Positions 33,932 through 41,632 of a stretch of DNA of 51,154 nucleotides are shown one piece after another. The notes below the pieces were generated by a model. The model was not told the origin of the DNA, did no database searches, and was given only the letters and a program-made list of their open reading frames with translations. The stretch spans positions 1 through 51,154 of the forward strand of contig CAMJPQ010000019.1 of NCBI GenBank assembly GCA_946407745.1, read 5' to 3'. A program made the position numbers and the translations under genes. This DNA comes from an uncultured Clostridia bacterium. GTDB taxonomy: Bacteria > Bacillota > Clostridia > Christensenellales > Aristaeellaceae. The first letter of the stretch is position 1, and every line of letters begins with the position of its first letter.

Positions 33932-35053
33932 ATGCGTTTTCTTCACCTTGCGGATCTGCACTTGGGAAAGCAGATGAACGACCTTTCGCTTCTGGAGGAC
34001 CAGAAGGCCATACTGCAGCAGATCATCGGCATTGCCGACAGCGAGCATGTGGACGCCGTGCTGATTGCCGGAGACGTATACCAGCGCTCCTCCCCGCAGG
34101 CCGAGGCGATGGCGCTGTTTGATGCCTTTGTATCCCAGCTGGCAGCGCAGGGCAGGAAGGTGTTCATCATCAGCGGCAACCACGATTCCGCCCTGCGCAT
34201 CTCGTATTTTTCCTCCCTCCTCAGGACCTCCGGCGTGCATGTGACGGAGGCCTTTGACGGCAGGCTGCAGCGCGTCACCCTTCACGACAGCGAAGGGGAG
34301 CTTGTTGTCTGGCTGCTGCCCTTCCTGCGGCCGTCTCAGGTGAAGCGCTTCCTGCCGGAGGAAAAGATCGCCACGACCCAGGACGCGGTGCAGGCGGTTC
34401 TCCGTCAGTCCCCCATTGATCGGGAAAAGCGGAACATCCTGCTGTGCCATCAGTTCATCACCGGCTGCGAGACCTCCGATTCGGAGGAGCTGACCGTGGG
34501 CGGGCTGGATAATGTGGACGCGGCCCTGTTTGACGGATTTGACTACGTTGCTATGGGGCACATTCACAAGCCGCAGCGGGTGCTGCGGGATACCCTGCGC
34601 TATGCCGGGTCTCCGCTGAAGTATTCCTTCTCTGAAGCCGGGCACAAAAAGAGCGTGGCCGTGGTGGACATGGGGCCGAAGGGCTGTGTCGCTGTGCGCA
34701 TGGTGCCCCTGAAACCCCTGCGCGATGTGCGCCTCCTTGAGGGAAACATGGAGGACCTGATGCGCCTGCCCTACTCCGAGGATTACCTGTGGGTCACGGT
34801 GCACGACGAGCTTGTGCCGCCGGACGCGCGGGTAACGCTTTCGGTCAACTTCCCAAATATACTGAAATTCTCCGTGGCCAACTCCCGCACTAGGTACGAT
34901 GTGGATGTGCAGGCCCTGCAGCACCTCGAAAACAAAACCGTGCCGGAGCTGTTCCGCGATTTCTACCGCCTGCAGAACAGCGACCGGGAGCCGTCGGATG
35001 AGCACATGAAGGTGCTGGGCCGGGCGCTCAGGGAAGTGGAGGAAAACCAATGA
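33932..35053 (+). CDS. sbcD: SbcD nuclease subunit
   Basis: SbcCD (Mre11-Rad50) opens hairpins and cleaves DNA ends blocked by protein. SbcD is the Mn-dependent nuclease. The 373 residues carry all phosphoesterase motifs: HLADLHLG, AGDVYQ, ISGNHDS, LLCHQFITG and MGHIHKPQ. The C-terminal capping domain is present. ATG 33932 follows GGAGAGG at 9 nt; ATG 33923 is closer than a ribosome site allows. The stop overlaps sbcC (ATGA). Confidence 0.95.
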   Translation: MRFLHLADLHLGKQMNDLSLLEDQKAILQQIIGIADSEHVDAVLIAGDVYQRSSPQAEAMALFDAFVSQLAAQGRKVFIISGNHDSALRISYFSSLLRTSGVHVTEAFDGRLQRVTLHDSEGELVVWLLPFLRPSQVKRFLPEEKIATTQDAVQAVLRQSPIDREKRNILLCHQFITGCETSDSEELTVGGLDNVDAALFDGFDYVAMGHIHKPQRVLRDTLRYAGSPLKYSFSEAGHKKSVAVVDMGPKGCVAVRMVPLKPLRDVRLLEGNMEDLMRLPYSEDYLWVTVHDELVPPDARVTLSVNFPNILKFSVANSRTRYDVDVQALQHLENKTVPELFRDFYRLQNSDREPSDEHMKVLGRALREVEENQ

Positions 35054-37680
35054 AGCCGGTCAGACTGATCCTCTCCGCCTTTGGCCCCTATGCGGGGGAA
35101 ACCTGTATCGATTTTTCATCCTTCGGTGACGACGGGCTGTTTCTGATTGCGGGCGACACAGGCGCGGGCAAAACCACCATCTTCGACGCCATCAGCTTTG
35201 CGCTGTACGGGGAAGCCTCCGGCGGCCGCGAGCGGCGGAAAAGCAAATCCTTCCGCTCTGACTACGCGGCGCCGAAGACAGAAACCTATGCGGAGCTGAC
35301 CTTCACCCACCGCGATGTGACCTGGTGCGTCCGCCGCAGCCCCGAGTATGAGCGCCCCAAACTGACAGGCGAGGGCACCACCACGCAGGCCGCGGCCGCC
35401 CGGCTGACCAACATGGCCACCGGCGAGGTGCTCGAAGGCCTGCGCGATGTGAATGATAAGATTTATGAGCTGCTGGGACTGTCGCAGGACCAGTTCACGC
35501 AGACAGTAATGATTGCCCAGGGCGATTTCCTCAAAATCCTCAATGCCACCTCCGAGGACCGGAAGGCGCTGTTCCAGAAGCTGTTCAACACCTCCGTATA
35601 CGCAGGGCTGCAGAAGAAGCTGCAGGAGATGAACAGCGCCTGCGTCAGGGAAAAGGAAGCCCTGGACCAGAGAATTTTGATCGCGGCGGGGAAGGTCGAC
35701 CCGGGCAGTGACCCGGCTGAGCGGGAGAGCCTTCTTTTGTACCGCACCGACGCCAAGTATGCCGACCTGCTGGTGGATGCGCTGGGACGGCTGATCGAGC
35801 ACGACAAAGCCTCCCACACACAGGCCGCAAAGGAAAAGGAAGCTGCCGCGCAGGAGGAAGGCCGGCTGATTGCCGCCATGGAGCAGGGCAGGGCGGTCAA
35901 TGCCGATTTCGCCGCGCTGGAAAAGGCCAAGCAGTCCCTGCTGGCCCTGGCGGAAAAGCAGGACAGAATGGATGAACTGGCACGCAAGCTGGCGATGGCA
36001 CGCAAAGCACAGGGACTGGCTGCCGACGAGGCCCTGCTGGCGGGCAACGCGGCGGAGACGCAAAGGCAGCAGCAGGCGCTCGAGCGGGCGGAGGCCGCCT
36101 TGTGGGAGGCTGAAAAGGCGCTGCCTGCCGCCATCGAAGGCAAGGAAAAGGCAGACAAGCGAGTCCATGAGGCAGACACCCTGCTGGCCGAGGTCCGTCA
36201 GCTGACCGACTGCATTCCCGTGCTGAAGGAAATGGAAAGGCAGCAAAAGGAGCTGAATGCACAGCAGGCCGCGATGGAAAAGCTGCTTCAGGAAAGCGCC
36301 GGGGCGGATGAAGCGTACACCCTTGCCAAAGAGGGCTATTACCGCAGCCAGGCGGGGCTGCTGGCCGCGGAACTGGAGGAGGGCAAGCCCTGTCCCGTCT
36401 GCGGCGCGCTGCACCACCCACATCCCGCACAGCTGTCCGGTGAGACTGTCACAAAGGAGGCCATGGAACGGGCGGAGAAGCGCCACCGGCAGGCGGAGGA
36501 AAGCCTGCACCGCGCGGGTCGTGAGCTCGCCGGTCTTCAGGCGGCGGTGGCTTCGGGACGCGAGCGCCTGCGGGAGCTGCACATCAGTGAAGGGCAGACG
36601 GAAGCCGCGCTGGAAGCGCAGATCAGGGAGAAAAGAGAGCTGGCGCAGGCCATCCGCGCGGCCATTGAGCAGAGCGGTGAGGCGCTGAAAAAGCTCCAGC
36701 TTGCGGCAGAGCGAAACCGCACCGCTGTGGAGAGCGGAAGGCAGCGCCTGGAAGAGCTGCACAAGGCGGGGAAAGAGCTGGAGCGCGCCTTTGAGGCGCA
36801 CCTCGCTCTCGCAGGCTTTGAAGACGCACGCGACTACCAGCTGGCCAGGCAGCCCGATGACAAGATGGCGCGGGCGGACGAAATGCTGAAGTCCTTCGGC
36901 GAGCAGAAAAAATCCTTCTCCGACCAGGCTGCGGCTTACACTGAAAAGCTCTCCGGCAAAGCGCCGGCGGACCTGACCGTGCTGGAGAGGGAAAGAACAG
37001 CGCAGAAGGAAAGAAAAGACGCGGCAGAAAAGGCGGAAGCCGCCCTTGCAAAAAGGCTGGCCATCCATGAAGACGCACTGCGGGAAATCAATGAGGCGCG
37101 CAGCCGTCAGCAGCGCAGCAGGGAGCACTGGGCTGTGGTACACGACCTGTACAGCTGCTGTGCCGGCCTGGGCGGCGCCAGCCGCCGCGGAAAAATGACC
37201 TTTGAGGCGTATGTGCAGCAGTACTATTTCAAGCAGGTGGTCGCCGCGGCCAACAAGCGTCTCACCGTGCTCACTGACGGTTTGTTCACCCTGCGCTGCA
37301 AGGAGGAAGCCATGGACCGGGTGCGGCAGAGCGGACTTGACCTGGATGTGCTGGACCGCGGCACAGGCCAGTGGCGGGATGTGAGCACCCTCTCCGGCGG
37401 GGAGTCCTTCCTGGCCAGCCTGGCGCTGGCGCTGGGCCTTTCTGACGTGGTGCAGGCGGAAAGCGGCGCTATCCGCATGGACGCGATGTTTATCGATGAG
37501 GGCTTTGGCACGCTGGATGATAACGCGCTGCGCAATTCGCTGCGCGTGCTGACCGAGCTCGCCGGCGGAAAGCGGCTGATCGGCATCATCTCCCACGTGC
37601 GCGACCTGGAGGAGCGCATCGACAGGCAGATCATCGTTTCGAGAACGCCGGGCGGCTCGACCGTCCGCGTCAGTGTATGA
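35050..37680 (+). CDS. sbcC: SbcC ATPase subunit
   Basis: SbcC is the SMC-like ATPase of the SbcCD nuclease. The 876 residues have Walker A GDTGAGKTTIFDAI (about 34-47), then the Q loop, long coiled coils rich in Glu, Lys and Gln, and the zinc hook CPVCG near residue 448. The second coil is followed by the ABC signature LSGGESFLASLALALGLSD, and Walker B is FIDEGFGTLD. Length is short compared with E. coli (about 1050) but normal for Bacillota. The hook and ATPase are complete, so the complex with sbcD should be active. Confidence 0.95.
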   Translation: MKPVRLILSAFGPYAGETCIDFSSFGDDGLFLIAGDTGAGKTTIFDAISFALYGEASGGRERRKSKSFRSDYAAPKTETYAELTFTHRDVTWCVRRSPEYERPKLTGEGTTTQAAAARLTNMATGEVLEGLRDVNDKIYELLGLSQDQFTQTVMIAQGDFLKILNATSEDRKALFQKLFNTSVYAGLQKKLQEMNSACVREKEALDQRILIAAGKVDPGSDPAERESLLLYRTDAKYADLLVDALGRLIEHDKASHTQAAKEKEAAAQEEGRLIAAMEQGRAVNADFAALEKAKQSLLALAEKQDRMDELARKLAMARKAQGLAADEALLAGNAAETQRQQQALERAEAALWEAEKALPAAIEGKEKADKRVHEADTLLAEVRQLTDCIPVLKEMERQQKELNAQQAAMEKLLQESAGADEAYTLAKEGYYRSQAGLLAAELEEGKPCPVCGALHHPHPAQLSGETVTKEAMERAEKRHRQAEESLHRAGRELAGLQAAVASGRERLRELHISEGQTEAALEAQIREKRELAQAIRAAIEQSGEALKKLQLAAERNRTAVESGRQRLEELHKAGKELERAFEAHLALAGFEDARDYQLARQPDDKMARADEMLKSFGEQKKSFSDQAAAYTEKLSGKAPADLTVLERERTAQKERKDAAEKAEAALAKRLAIHEDALREINEARSRQQRSREHWAVVHDLYSCCAGLGGASRRGKMTFEAYVQQYYFKQVVAAANKRLTVLTDGLFTLRCKEEAMDRVRQSGLDLDVLDRGTGQWRDVSTLSGGESFLASLALALGLSDVVQAESGAIRMDAMFIDEGFGTLDDNALRNSLRVLTELAGGKRLIGIISHVRDLEERIDRQIIVSRTPGGSTVRVSV

Positions 37681-37693
37681 GACGGCACCGTCG

Positions 37694-37736
37694 CAGAAAA
37701 AAAGAGGGACCTGCCACGCGGCAGGCCCTTCTTGCA
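37694..37736. terminator. Bidirectional terminator between sbcC and the minus-strand XRE pair
   Basis: CCTGCC (37710-37715) pairs with GGCAGG (37720-37725), and outer GGG pairs with CCC around one bulged A. On the minus strand a TCTTTTTTT run follows the stem, and on the plus strand TTCTTG. The minus strand is the stronger. Confidence 0.75.
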
Positions 37737-37744
37737 ATTTGCAG

Positions 37745-38203
37745 TCAGCCGACCTTTGACTTGCAGTACAGCCAGGTGATGCCCTTCAGCAGCAGACCGC
37801 ACAGCAGCGCCAGGTATGCAGTTGTAAACGCCGTCATATCCACATAGGAGAGAATCAGCACAGCCAGTGTGCCGATGGCAAACAGCGCCTCCAGCGTCAG
37901 CGAATTGCTCCGCTGCTGGATATACTGCCTGCGCTCATCCTCCTCCGCGATCCGCTGCCTGTCCCGAGCAATCCTGTCGCTGAGCAGGAAGGCCGTCCGG
38001 CGGTGCAATATCAGCAGCAGTACGATGCCGCCAAAGATAATCAGCCTCGGCACCATCTGCGCCGTCCGGCTCATCGTGCGGGAGTCCAGCAGCACGCCGC
38101 GGTCACTCAGCACACCGATGAGTATCATCAGCGCCAGCAGCGTGACAATCAGCATACGGCAGAATATCAGCCTGCGCTTCAGCTTTTCTTCATAGTGTTC
38201 CAT
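37745..38203 (-). CDS. Small membrane protein paired with an XRE regulator
   Basis: The protein has 152 residues from ATG 38203, which follows GAGGAGGCG. Four hydrophobic segments are visible: IFCRMLIVTLLALMILIGVL, VPRLIIFGGIVLLLILH, ALFAIGTLAVLILSYV and TAYLALLCGLLLKGITWLY. A charged cytoplasmic loop (RIARDRQRIAEEDERRQ) lies between the second and third. I do not know its function. It overlaps the upstream XRE gene by 14 bp, a pairing common in Bacillota, where the membrane protein may modulate the regulator. A longer in-frame start would run into the XRE gene. Confidence 0.75.
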   Translation of the reverse strand: MEHYEEKLKRRLIFCRMLIVTLLALMILIGVLSDRGVLLDSRTMSRTAQMVPRLIIFGGIVLLLILHRRTAFLLSDRIARDRQRIAEEDERRQYIQQRSNSLTLEALFAIGTLAVLILSYVDMTAFTTAYLALLCGLLLKGITWLYCKSKVG

Positions 38204-38405
38204 GCTGCGCCTCCTCGGGAAGGTCGAAAACGTCTTCAATATGCAGTCCAAAATACTGTGCGATGCGGAAAGCCAGCGGCAGGGAAGCAATATACTTGCC
38301 GGTTTCGATGGAGGTGATGGTCTGGCGGGTTGTGCCGACGGCCCGCGCCAGCTCCTCCTGCGAAATCCGCCTTGCCGCGCGCAGCTCCCTGATTCTTGTC
38401 TTCAT
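38190..38405 (-). CDS. Small XRE-family transcriptional regulator
   Basis: The protein has 71 residues. The HTH covers about 14-40 (ISQEELARAVGTTRQTITSIE), the usual Cro/C1 pattern with a following FGLHIEDVFDLPE segment, typical of small YozG-like repressors. Start ATG 38405 has GGAGGGG close upstream. Its promoter is dense with repeats of TGCAAAG, so autoregulation is likely. It is the first gene of a two-gene operon. Confidence 0.88.
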   Translation of the reverse strand: MKTRIRELRAARRISQEELARAVGTTRQTITSIETGKYIASLPLAFRIAQYFGLHIEDVFDLPEEAQHGTL

Positions 38406-38421
38406 GCACGTCCCCTCCGTG

Positions 38422-38484
38422 ATGCAAAGCTGGATTTGCATATAGTATAGTATGCTTTGCACAGTATGTCAAGCGTGCTTTGCA
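38422..38484 (-). promoter_or_regulatory. Promoter and iterated operator of the XRE operon
   Basis: On the minus strand TTGACA (38467-38472) and TATACT (38444-38449) are 17 bp apart. TGCTTTGCA occurs exactly at 38453-38461 (in the spacer) and 38476-38484 (upstream of -35). ATGCAAAGC lies at 38422-38430 downstream, and TTTGCA at 38435-38440. Together these give four half-site-like copies around the promoter. The arrangement is what a small autoregulating repressor would use. Confidence 0.7.
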
Positions 38485-38512
38485 TTTTTCCACACAGCTT
38501 TTGCCGGCAATG

Positions 38513-38548
38513 AAAAACGCCGCACACTTTCGTACCACGCGCGGCGTT
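38513..38548 (-). terminator. Terminator of the STAS operon
   Basis: GCGGCGTT (38541-38548) pairs with AACGCCGC (38516-38523). On the minus strand a T run (TTTTTCA) follows. The loop is 17 nt. Confidence 0.7.
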
Positions 38549-38590
38549 CATTCAGTTTGATGTAAGGGCGTCAGCCTTTGCACCTTCCGG

Positions 38591-39193
38591 TCACATTTTT
38601 TTGACGATCACCATTTCCACCTGGCGGCCGCGGATATAAACCTTCACATCATCAGCGACATGCGCCACGACGGACTTCTCCAGTTCGTCCCAGGCCTCTC
38701 TGACGGAGGCGTTGTTCTGGTTGATCTGCGTGGACAGCGCGTCATGATAGCGCGTCATGGACCATTCCCAGTCCAGCGTAGGCGCGGTTGAATGCTCATA
38801 AAAGCCCGGCAGGAGCATGGCGCTTGTGCTGCCCGCGACATCCTCATCAGCCCCGCGGTCAAACAGATCGCGCAGGCGGCCCATGAGGCCCTTTGCGGAT
38901 TCGTTTTTGCCGGAGGAAGACGCGGCCAGCAGCTGGTCCCGCTTGCCGCTGTCCATGCGGGTGTCCACCTTCAGATGGAGCTGATAGACATTGTCCTCAT
39001 CCTCAATCCAGAATTTGCCCTCGGTTTCGCCGGTGATGGAGCGCATCATGCCCATCATTTCCTCTGTCAGAAGGCGCAGATGCAGCACGTTTTTGCCTGT
39101 CAGGCCCTTATAGGCAGCTACCTTTTCCACCTGTGAGAGCGCCGCCCCCATCCGACTGTCCCTGCTGGAGACGGTTACCACATCTGTTTTCAT
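38591..39193 (-). CDS. Degenerate RsbW/SpoIIAB-like protein encoded with a STAS protein
   Basis: The protein has 200 residues. The stretch NVLHLRLLTEEMMGMMRSI has the position and spacing of the N box in serine-kinase anti-sigma factors (Glu kept, but the usual Asn replaced), and GKFWIEDEDNVYQLHLKVDTRM fits the next strands and the Asp of the G1 region, without the glycines. The rest lacks ATP-lid motifs. I infer a partner-switch protein that has lost or changed nucleotide binding; a wholly different fold is possible. It follows the STAS gene by 10 nt, and the operon ends in a terminator. Confidence 0.55.
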   Translation of the reverse strand: MKTDVVTVSSRDSRMGAALSQVEKVAAYKGLTGKNVLHLRLLTEEMMGMMRSITGETEGKFWIEDEDNVYQLHLKVDTRMDSGKRDQLLAASSSGKNESAKGLMGRLRDLFDRGADEDVAGSTSAMLLPGFYEHSTAPTLDWEWSMTRYHDALSTQINQNNASVREAWDELEKSVVAHVADDVKVYIRGRQVEMVIVKKM

Positions 39194-39203
39194 TCGCGCG
39201 CCC

Positions 39204-39500
39204 TCACTCCACGGTCAGCACATCGGCAAAGCCGGTCACTTCAAATACTTCCTGCACAATCTCGTTCACATTCGTCACCTTCATGCCGCCCTTGCCGCTC
39301 ATGGCCTTGTGGGCATACAGCAGCACGCGCAGTCCGGCGGATGAAATGTAGTCGAGCTTGCTGAAGTCCAGGATCAGGCTCTGCGCGCTGTCCAGCGAGG
39401 CGTTCAGCTCCTTTTCAAGCTCCGGGGAGGTCATGGTGTCCAGGCGGCCTTCCAGTGACAGGGTCAGGGTGTCGCCGCTCAGCTGTCTTTCAATTTTCAT
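39204..39500 (-). CDS. STAS-domain anti-sigma factor antagonist
   Basis: The 98-residue protein is one STAS domain. It contains LEGRLDTMTSPELEKEL, then LILDFSKLDYISSAGLRVLL, where Ser in SSAGLR (about 58) is the residue phosphorylated in SpoIIAA/RsbV. This is the standard structure of antagonists that switch anti-sigma kinases. ATG 39500 follows AAGGAGGA. Neighbouring 38591-39193 is the presumed partner; no sigma factor gene is adjacent. Confidence 0.9.
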   Translation of the reverse strand: MKIERQLSGDTLTLSLEGRLDTMTSPELEKELNASLDSAQSLILDFSKLDYISSAGLRVLLYAHKAMSGKGGMKVTNVNEIVQEVFEVTGFADVLTVE

Positions 39501-39849
39501 CGAGTTTCCTCCTTGATGAGTTCTTGGGTGGGTTGCGTTGTGATGGTGTTCGATGATTTCCGGTTCCGGAATGTGCCCTCCGGATGGGGCGGCCGCCACA
39601 GATCAGGTCATCTTTCATGCCTCCGGCTCCATCCCGCTTGAGGCGCTTTCCGGGCAGACGCCTCGCAGCGGCGGGCCTGTACGGCTCCGCACACGCGGCC
39701 TCCGCCGCCATCAGCGCAATACAGAGAGCCGGCGCCGCCACAGCTCATGCTGTATTATACCACACGCTCCGCCAATGTCCAGTGCCGTCTGCGGGCAGGC
39801 CGCGGCAGCAGCGGTATTCTGCCGCCGCGCTCCCGCCCTTCTGCTTTCC
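39501..39849 (-). other. Intergenic region with the STAS operon promoter
   Basis: About 350 bp without a gene. On the minus strand TGGACA (39776-39781), 16 bp and TATAAT (39754-39759) give a promoter, with TGG directly before TATAAT (extended -10). The transcript would have a leader of about 245 nt; I saw no known motif in it. A hairpin GCGGCAG/CTGCCGC at about 39801-39824 may end the SH3 gene transcript, without a T run. Confidence 0.55.
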
Positions 39850-41196
39850 TTACTTTGCCGGAATGAAGTCCAGCTCACTGAGGAAATCAATGCACATCTG
39901 CACCTGCTCGTCGGTCAGCGTCTGCTTCTTTGCCTTGGGATTCGGGGACATGACGAACTCGATGGAGTATCCCTTGTATACAGACATGATGTCCACAAAG
40001 TCCGTGTCCTCGCCCACTTCCCGCGCGATCAGCAGCTTGGTGCCGTATTCCGTTTCACCGTAAGTGATCTTCACCTCGTTCATTTCGGCGAAGCTCTCTT
40101 CCAAGCCGCGCAGCGCTTCCTCCGTCAGGTCATTCATCCTGTCCACATTGGCAAACAGCTCGTCAAAGGCAATGGACAGCTGCAGGATGGGCTTTTCGGT
40201 GTCCTCAGAGGTAATGAGGGCGCTGATTTTTTCGTTCAGTGTGTTGATCAGCTGCATGGTGTAGCCCTCCGGCAGCCTGCACTGCAGTGAGAACTCACCG
40301 TTCACATTCAGCTTGCCCATCTGCTCCTTCGCGGCTTTGGGCTCTTCCTTGACGGTGCCCAGCACCGTCACATAATTCTTGCTGACATAGCCGGTTTTTC
40401 CGCTCTTCAGGTCGATGGCCCTGTACCAGCCGCTCGTCTCGCCGATAGCCTTCAGCTCATGCCCGTCTGGCAGGGAGGCAATGCGGTCCGCCGCCACACC
40501 GGGGCCCACGCGGAAGTTGATCCAGCCGGAGGCGCGGGTCGCGCGGATGGCAATGATCAGCTGCTTGTCCAGCGTCTTCTCGCTGGCCAGCTGGCGGTTC
40601 AGCTCCTCCAGGTTCCTTTTGCGCTCAGCCTCTTCCGCCTTTTTCTGGGCGTCGCGGGGCTGCGAGTTCACCAGGTAGCGGGCCATCACATAGCCAATTC
40701 CGCCGGGGGCCTTCGAGTTGTGGATGCAGAACCAGTCCGCGTTGATAATGACCGGGCTTTCAACGATGACCTTGGTGCCGTAATCCAGCTGATCGATCAC
40801 GTTGTCCGCGATCATCGGCTCTGAGCGCACATTCAGCTTGCCGCCGTTTTCCGTGTAGACATACATGGTCTTCGGCCATTCTCCCGGGACGATGCCCATC
40901 ATTTCTTCCAGGGTCATCGCGGGGCCCTCGGGCTCGTACTGTTCGGGCTCGGTCGGCTCGCTTTCCACGGGCTGAACAGGTTCGCTCTCCACGGGCTGTT
41001 CAGGCTCGGGCTCCGGCTCGCTTTCTACGGGCTGAACAGGCTCGCTCTCCACGGGCTCGGCCGGTTCACTCTCCACAGGCGTGGTGACTTCTTCACCCTC
41101 GGGAGCGGAGCCGGCTCCATCCTCGGCCACTGCCGCGCCAAGCACGGAGAAAAGCATCAGGGCAGCAAGGCCCAAAGCAATGATTCTTCTTTTCAT
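39850..41196 (-). CDS. Secreted SH3-domain protein with Pro-Glu repeats
   Basis: The protein has 448 residues. Signal peptide about 1-24 (cleavage after AVA). Residues ~40-80 are low complexity with five VESEP copies, spaced by AEP, VQP, EPEPEQP and TEP, a cell-wall spacer. Bacterial SH3-type domains follow at about 110-170 (GGKLNVRSEPMIADNVIDQL and a GYVMARYL end) and 215-275 (WINFRVGPGVAADRI and GYVSKNYV). The C-terminal ~150 residues are an unrecognised domain. Such SH3 domains bind peptidoglycan. A promoter lies just upstream. No catalytic domain is visible. Confidence 0.85.
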   Translation of the reverse strand: MKRRIIALGLAALMLFSVLGAAVAEDGAGSAPEGEEVTTPVESEPAEPVESEPVQPVESEPEPEPEQPVESEPVQPVESEPTEPEQYEPEGPAMTLEEMMGIVPGEWPKTMYVYTENGGKLNVRSEPMIADNVIDQLDYGTKVIVESPVIINADWFCIHNSKAPGGIGYVMARYLVNSQPRDAQKKAEEAERKRNLEELNRQLASEKTLDKQLIIAIRATRASGWINFRVGPGVAADRIASLPDGHELKAIGETSGWYRAIDLKSGKTGYVSKNYVTVLGTVKEEPKAAKEQMGKLNVNGEFSLQCRLPEGYTMQLINTLNEKISALITSEDTEKPILQLSIAFDELFANVDRMNDLTEEALRGLEESFAEMNEVKITYGETEYGTKLLIAREVGEDTDFVDIMSVYKGYSIEFVMSPNPKAKKQTLTDEQVQMCIDFLSELDFIPAK

Positions 41197-41273
41197 TCTG
41201 TAACCTCCTGCACAGCGCCGCCATACAGCGGCAGCTTATTTGTCTGCCGGTGCTTTCATCACACGGCGGTTGT

Positions 41274-41282
41274 ATTATACCA
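41274..41282 (-). promoter_or_regulatory. Extended -10 promoter of the SH3 protein gene
   Basis: TATAAT preceded directly by TGG (minus strand) at 41274-41282. The -35 region is poor. The same TGTATTATACCAC sequence occurs at the STAS operon promoter (39751-39763). Confidence 0.55.
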
Positions 41283-41353
41283 CATTATAAGCAATAAAAA
41301 CAGGCCATCTTTGCCCGCCCTTGCGAAGAACGCACCAGATCATTTCAATTTCA

Positions 41354-41474
41354 ATTCAGCGCAGTGACCAGTAACCAGCGGGGATGTCAGGGGGGGCAGC
41401 CGGCCCCTGACTGTAATCCTATCGACCGGGTCCCCCGGCGGAAAGGCTGATGCATCCCTTGGATTCATCAGGCC
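41354..41474 (-). repeat. Dispersed intergenic repeat, copy B (inverted relative to copy A)
   Basis: Reverse complement of copy A (10152-10275), with the 104-bp core at 41354-41457. The internal hairpin GTCAGGGG/CCCCTGAC is perfect here. At the outer end an additional hairpin pairs GGCcTGATGaATCC with GGATgCATCAgCC around AAG (41445-41474). The copy lies between the SH3 gene and the PAP2 gene, away from both. Flanking sequences of the two copies are unrelated, which sets the limits. Confidence 0.75.
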
Positions 41475-41488
41475 GCGCAGAGTGTGGC

Positions 41489-41519
41489 TTTCCCATCAAA
41501 TGCGAGCAATGATGGGAAA
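41489..41519. other. Perfect 10-bp inverted repeat beside the dispersed repeat
   Basis: TTTCCCATCA (41489-41498) pairs with TGATGGGAAA (41510-41519), 11-nt loop. No T run follows in either direction. It may belong to the same insertion as copy B, but it is absent near copy A. Confidence 0.5.
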
Positions 41520-41584
41520 CCTCGGGGGAGTTTTCACAGGCCTGCGGACAGTGGAAGCATTCATCGGCATCTGCAATTCAGCCC

Positions 41585-41616
41585 AAAAACGCGGCTGCCG
41601 CTGTGGCGGCGCCGCG
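41585..41616 (-). terminator. Terminator of the PAP2 gene
   Basis: CGCGGC pairs with GCCGCG (41590-41595 with 41611-41616), with an inner GCC-GGC stem, and five T residues follow on the minus strand (A run 41585-41589). Confidence 0.75.
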
Positions 41617-41632
41617 TGAGGGAGTGTGCGCT

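Noticed and set aside
35116-37737. Long open frame on the minus strand opposite sbcC (873 codons)
   Set aside because: sbcC on the plus strand has every family motif; the antisense frame is a by-product of GC-rich codon use and has no domain or ribosome site.
40939-41090. CRISPR-like repeat array
   Set aside because: The repeats are in-frame codons of VESEP/Pro-Glu units in a secreted protein, without unique spacers.
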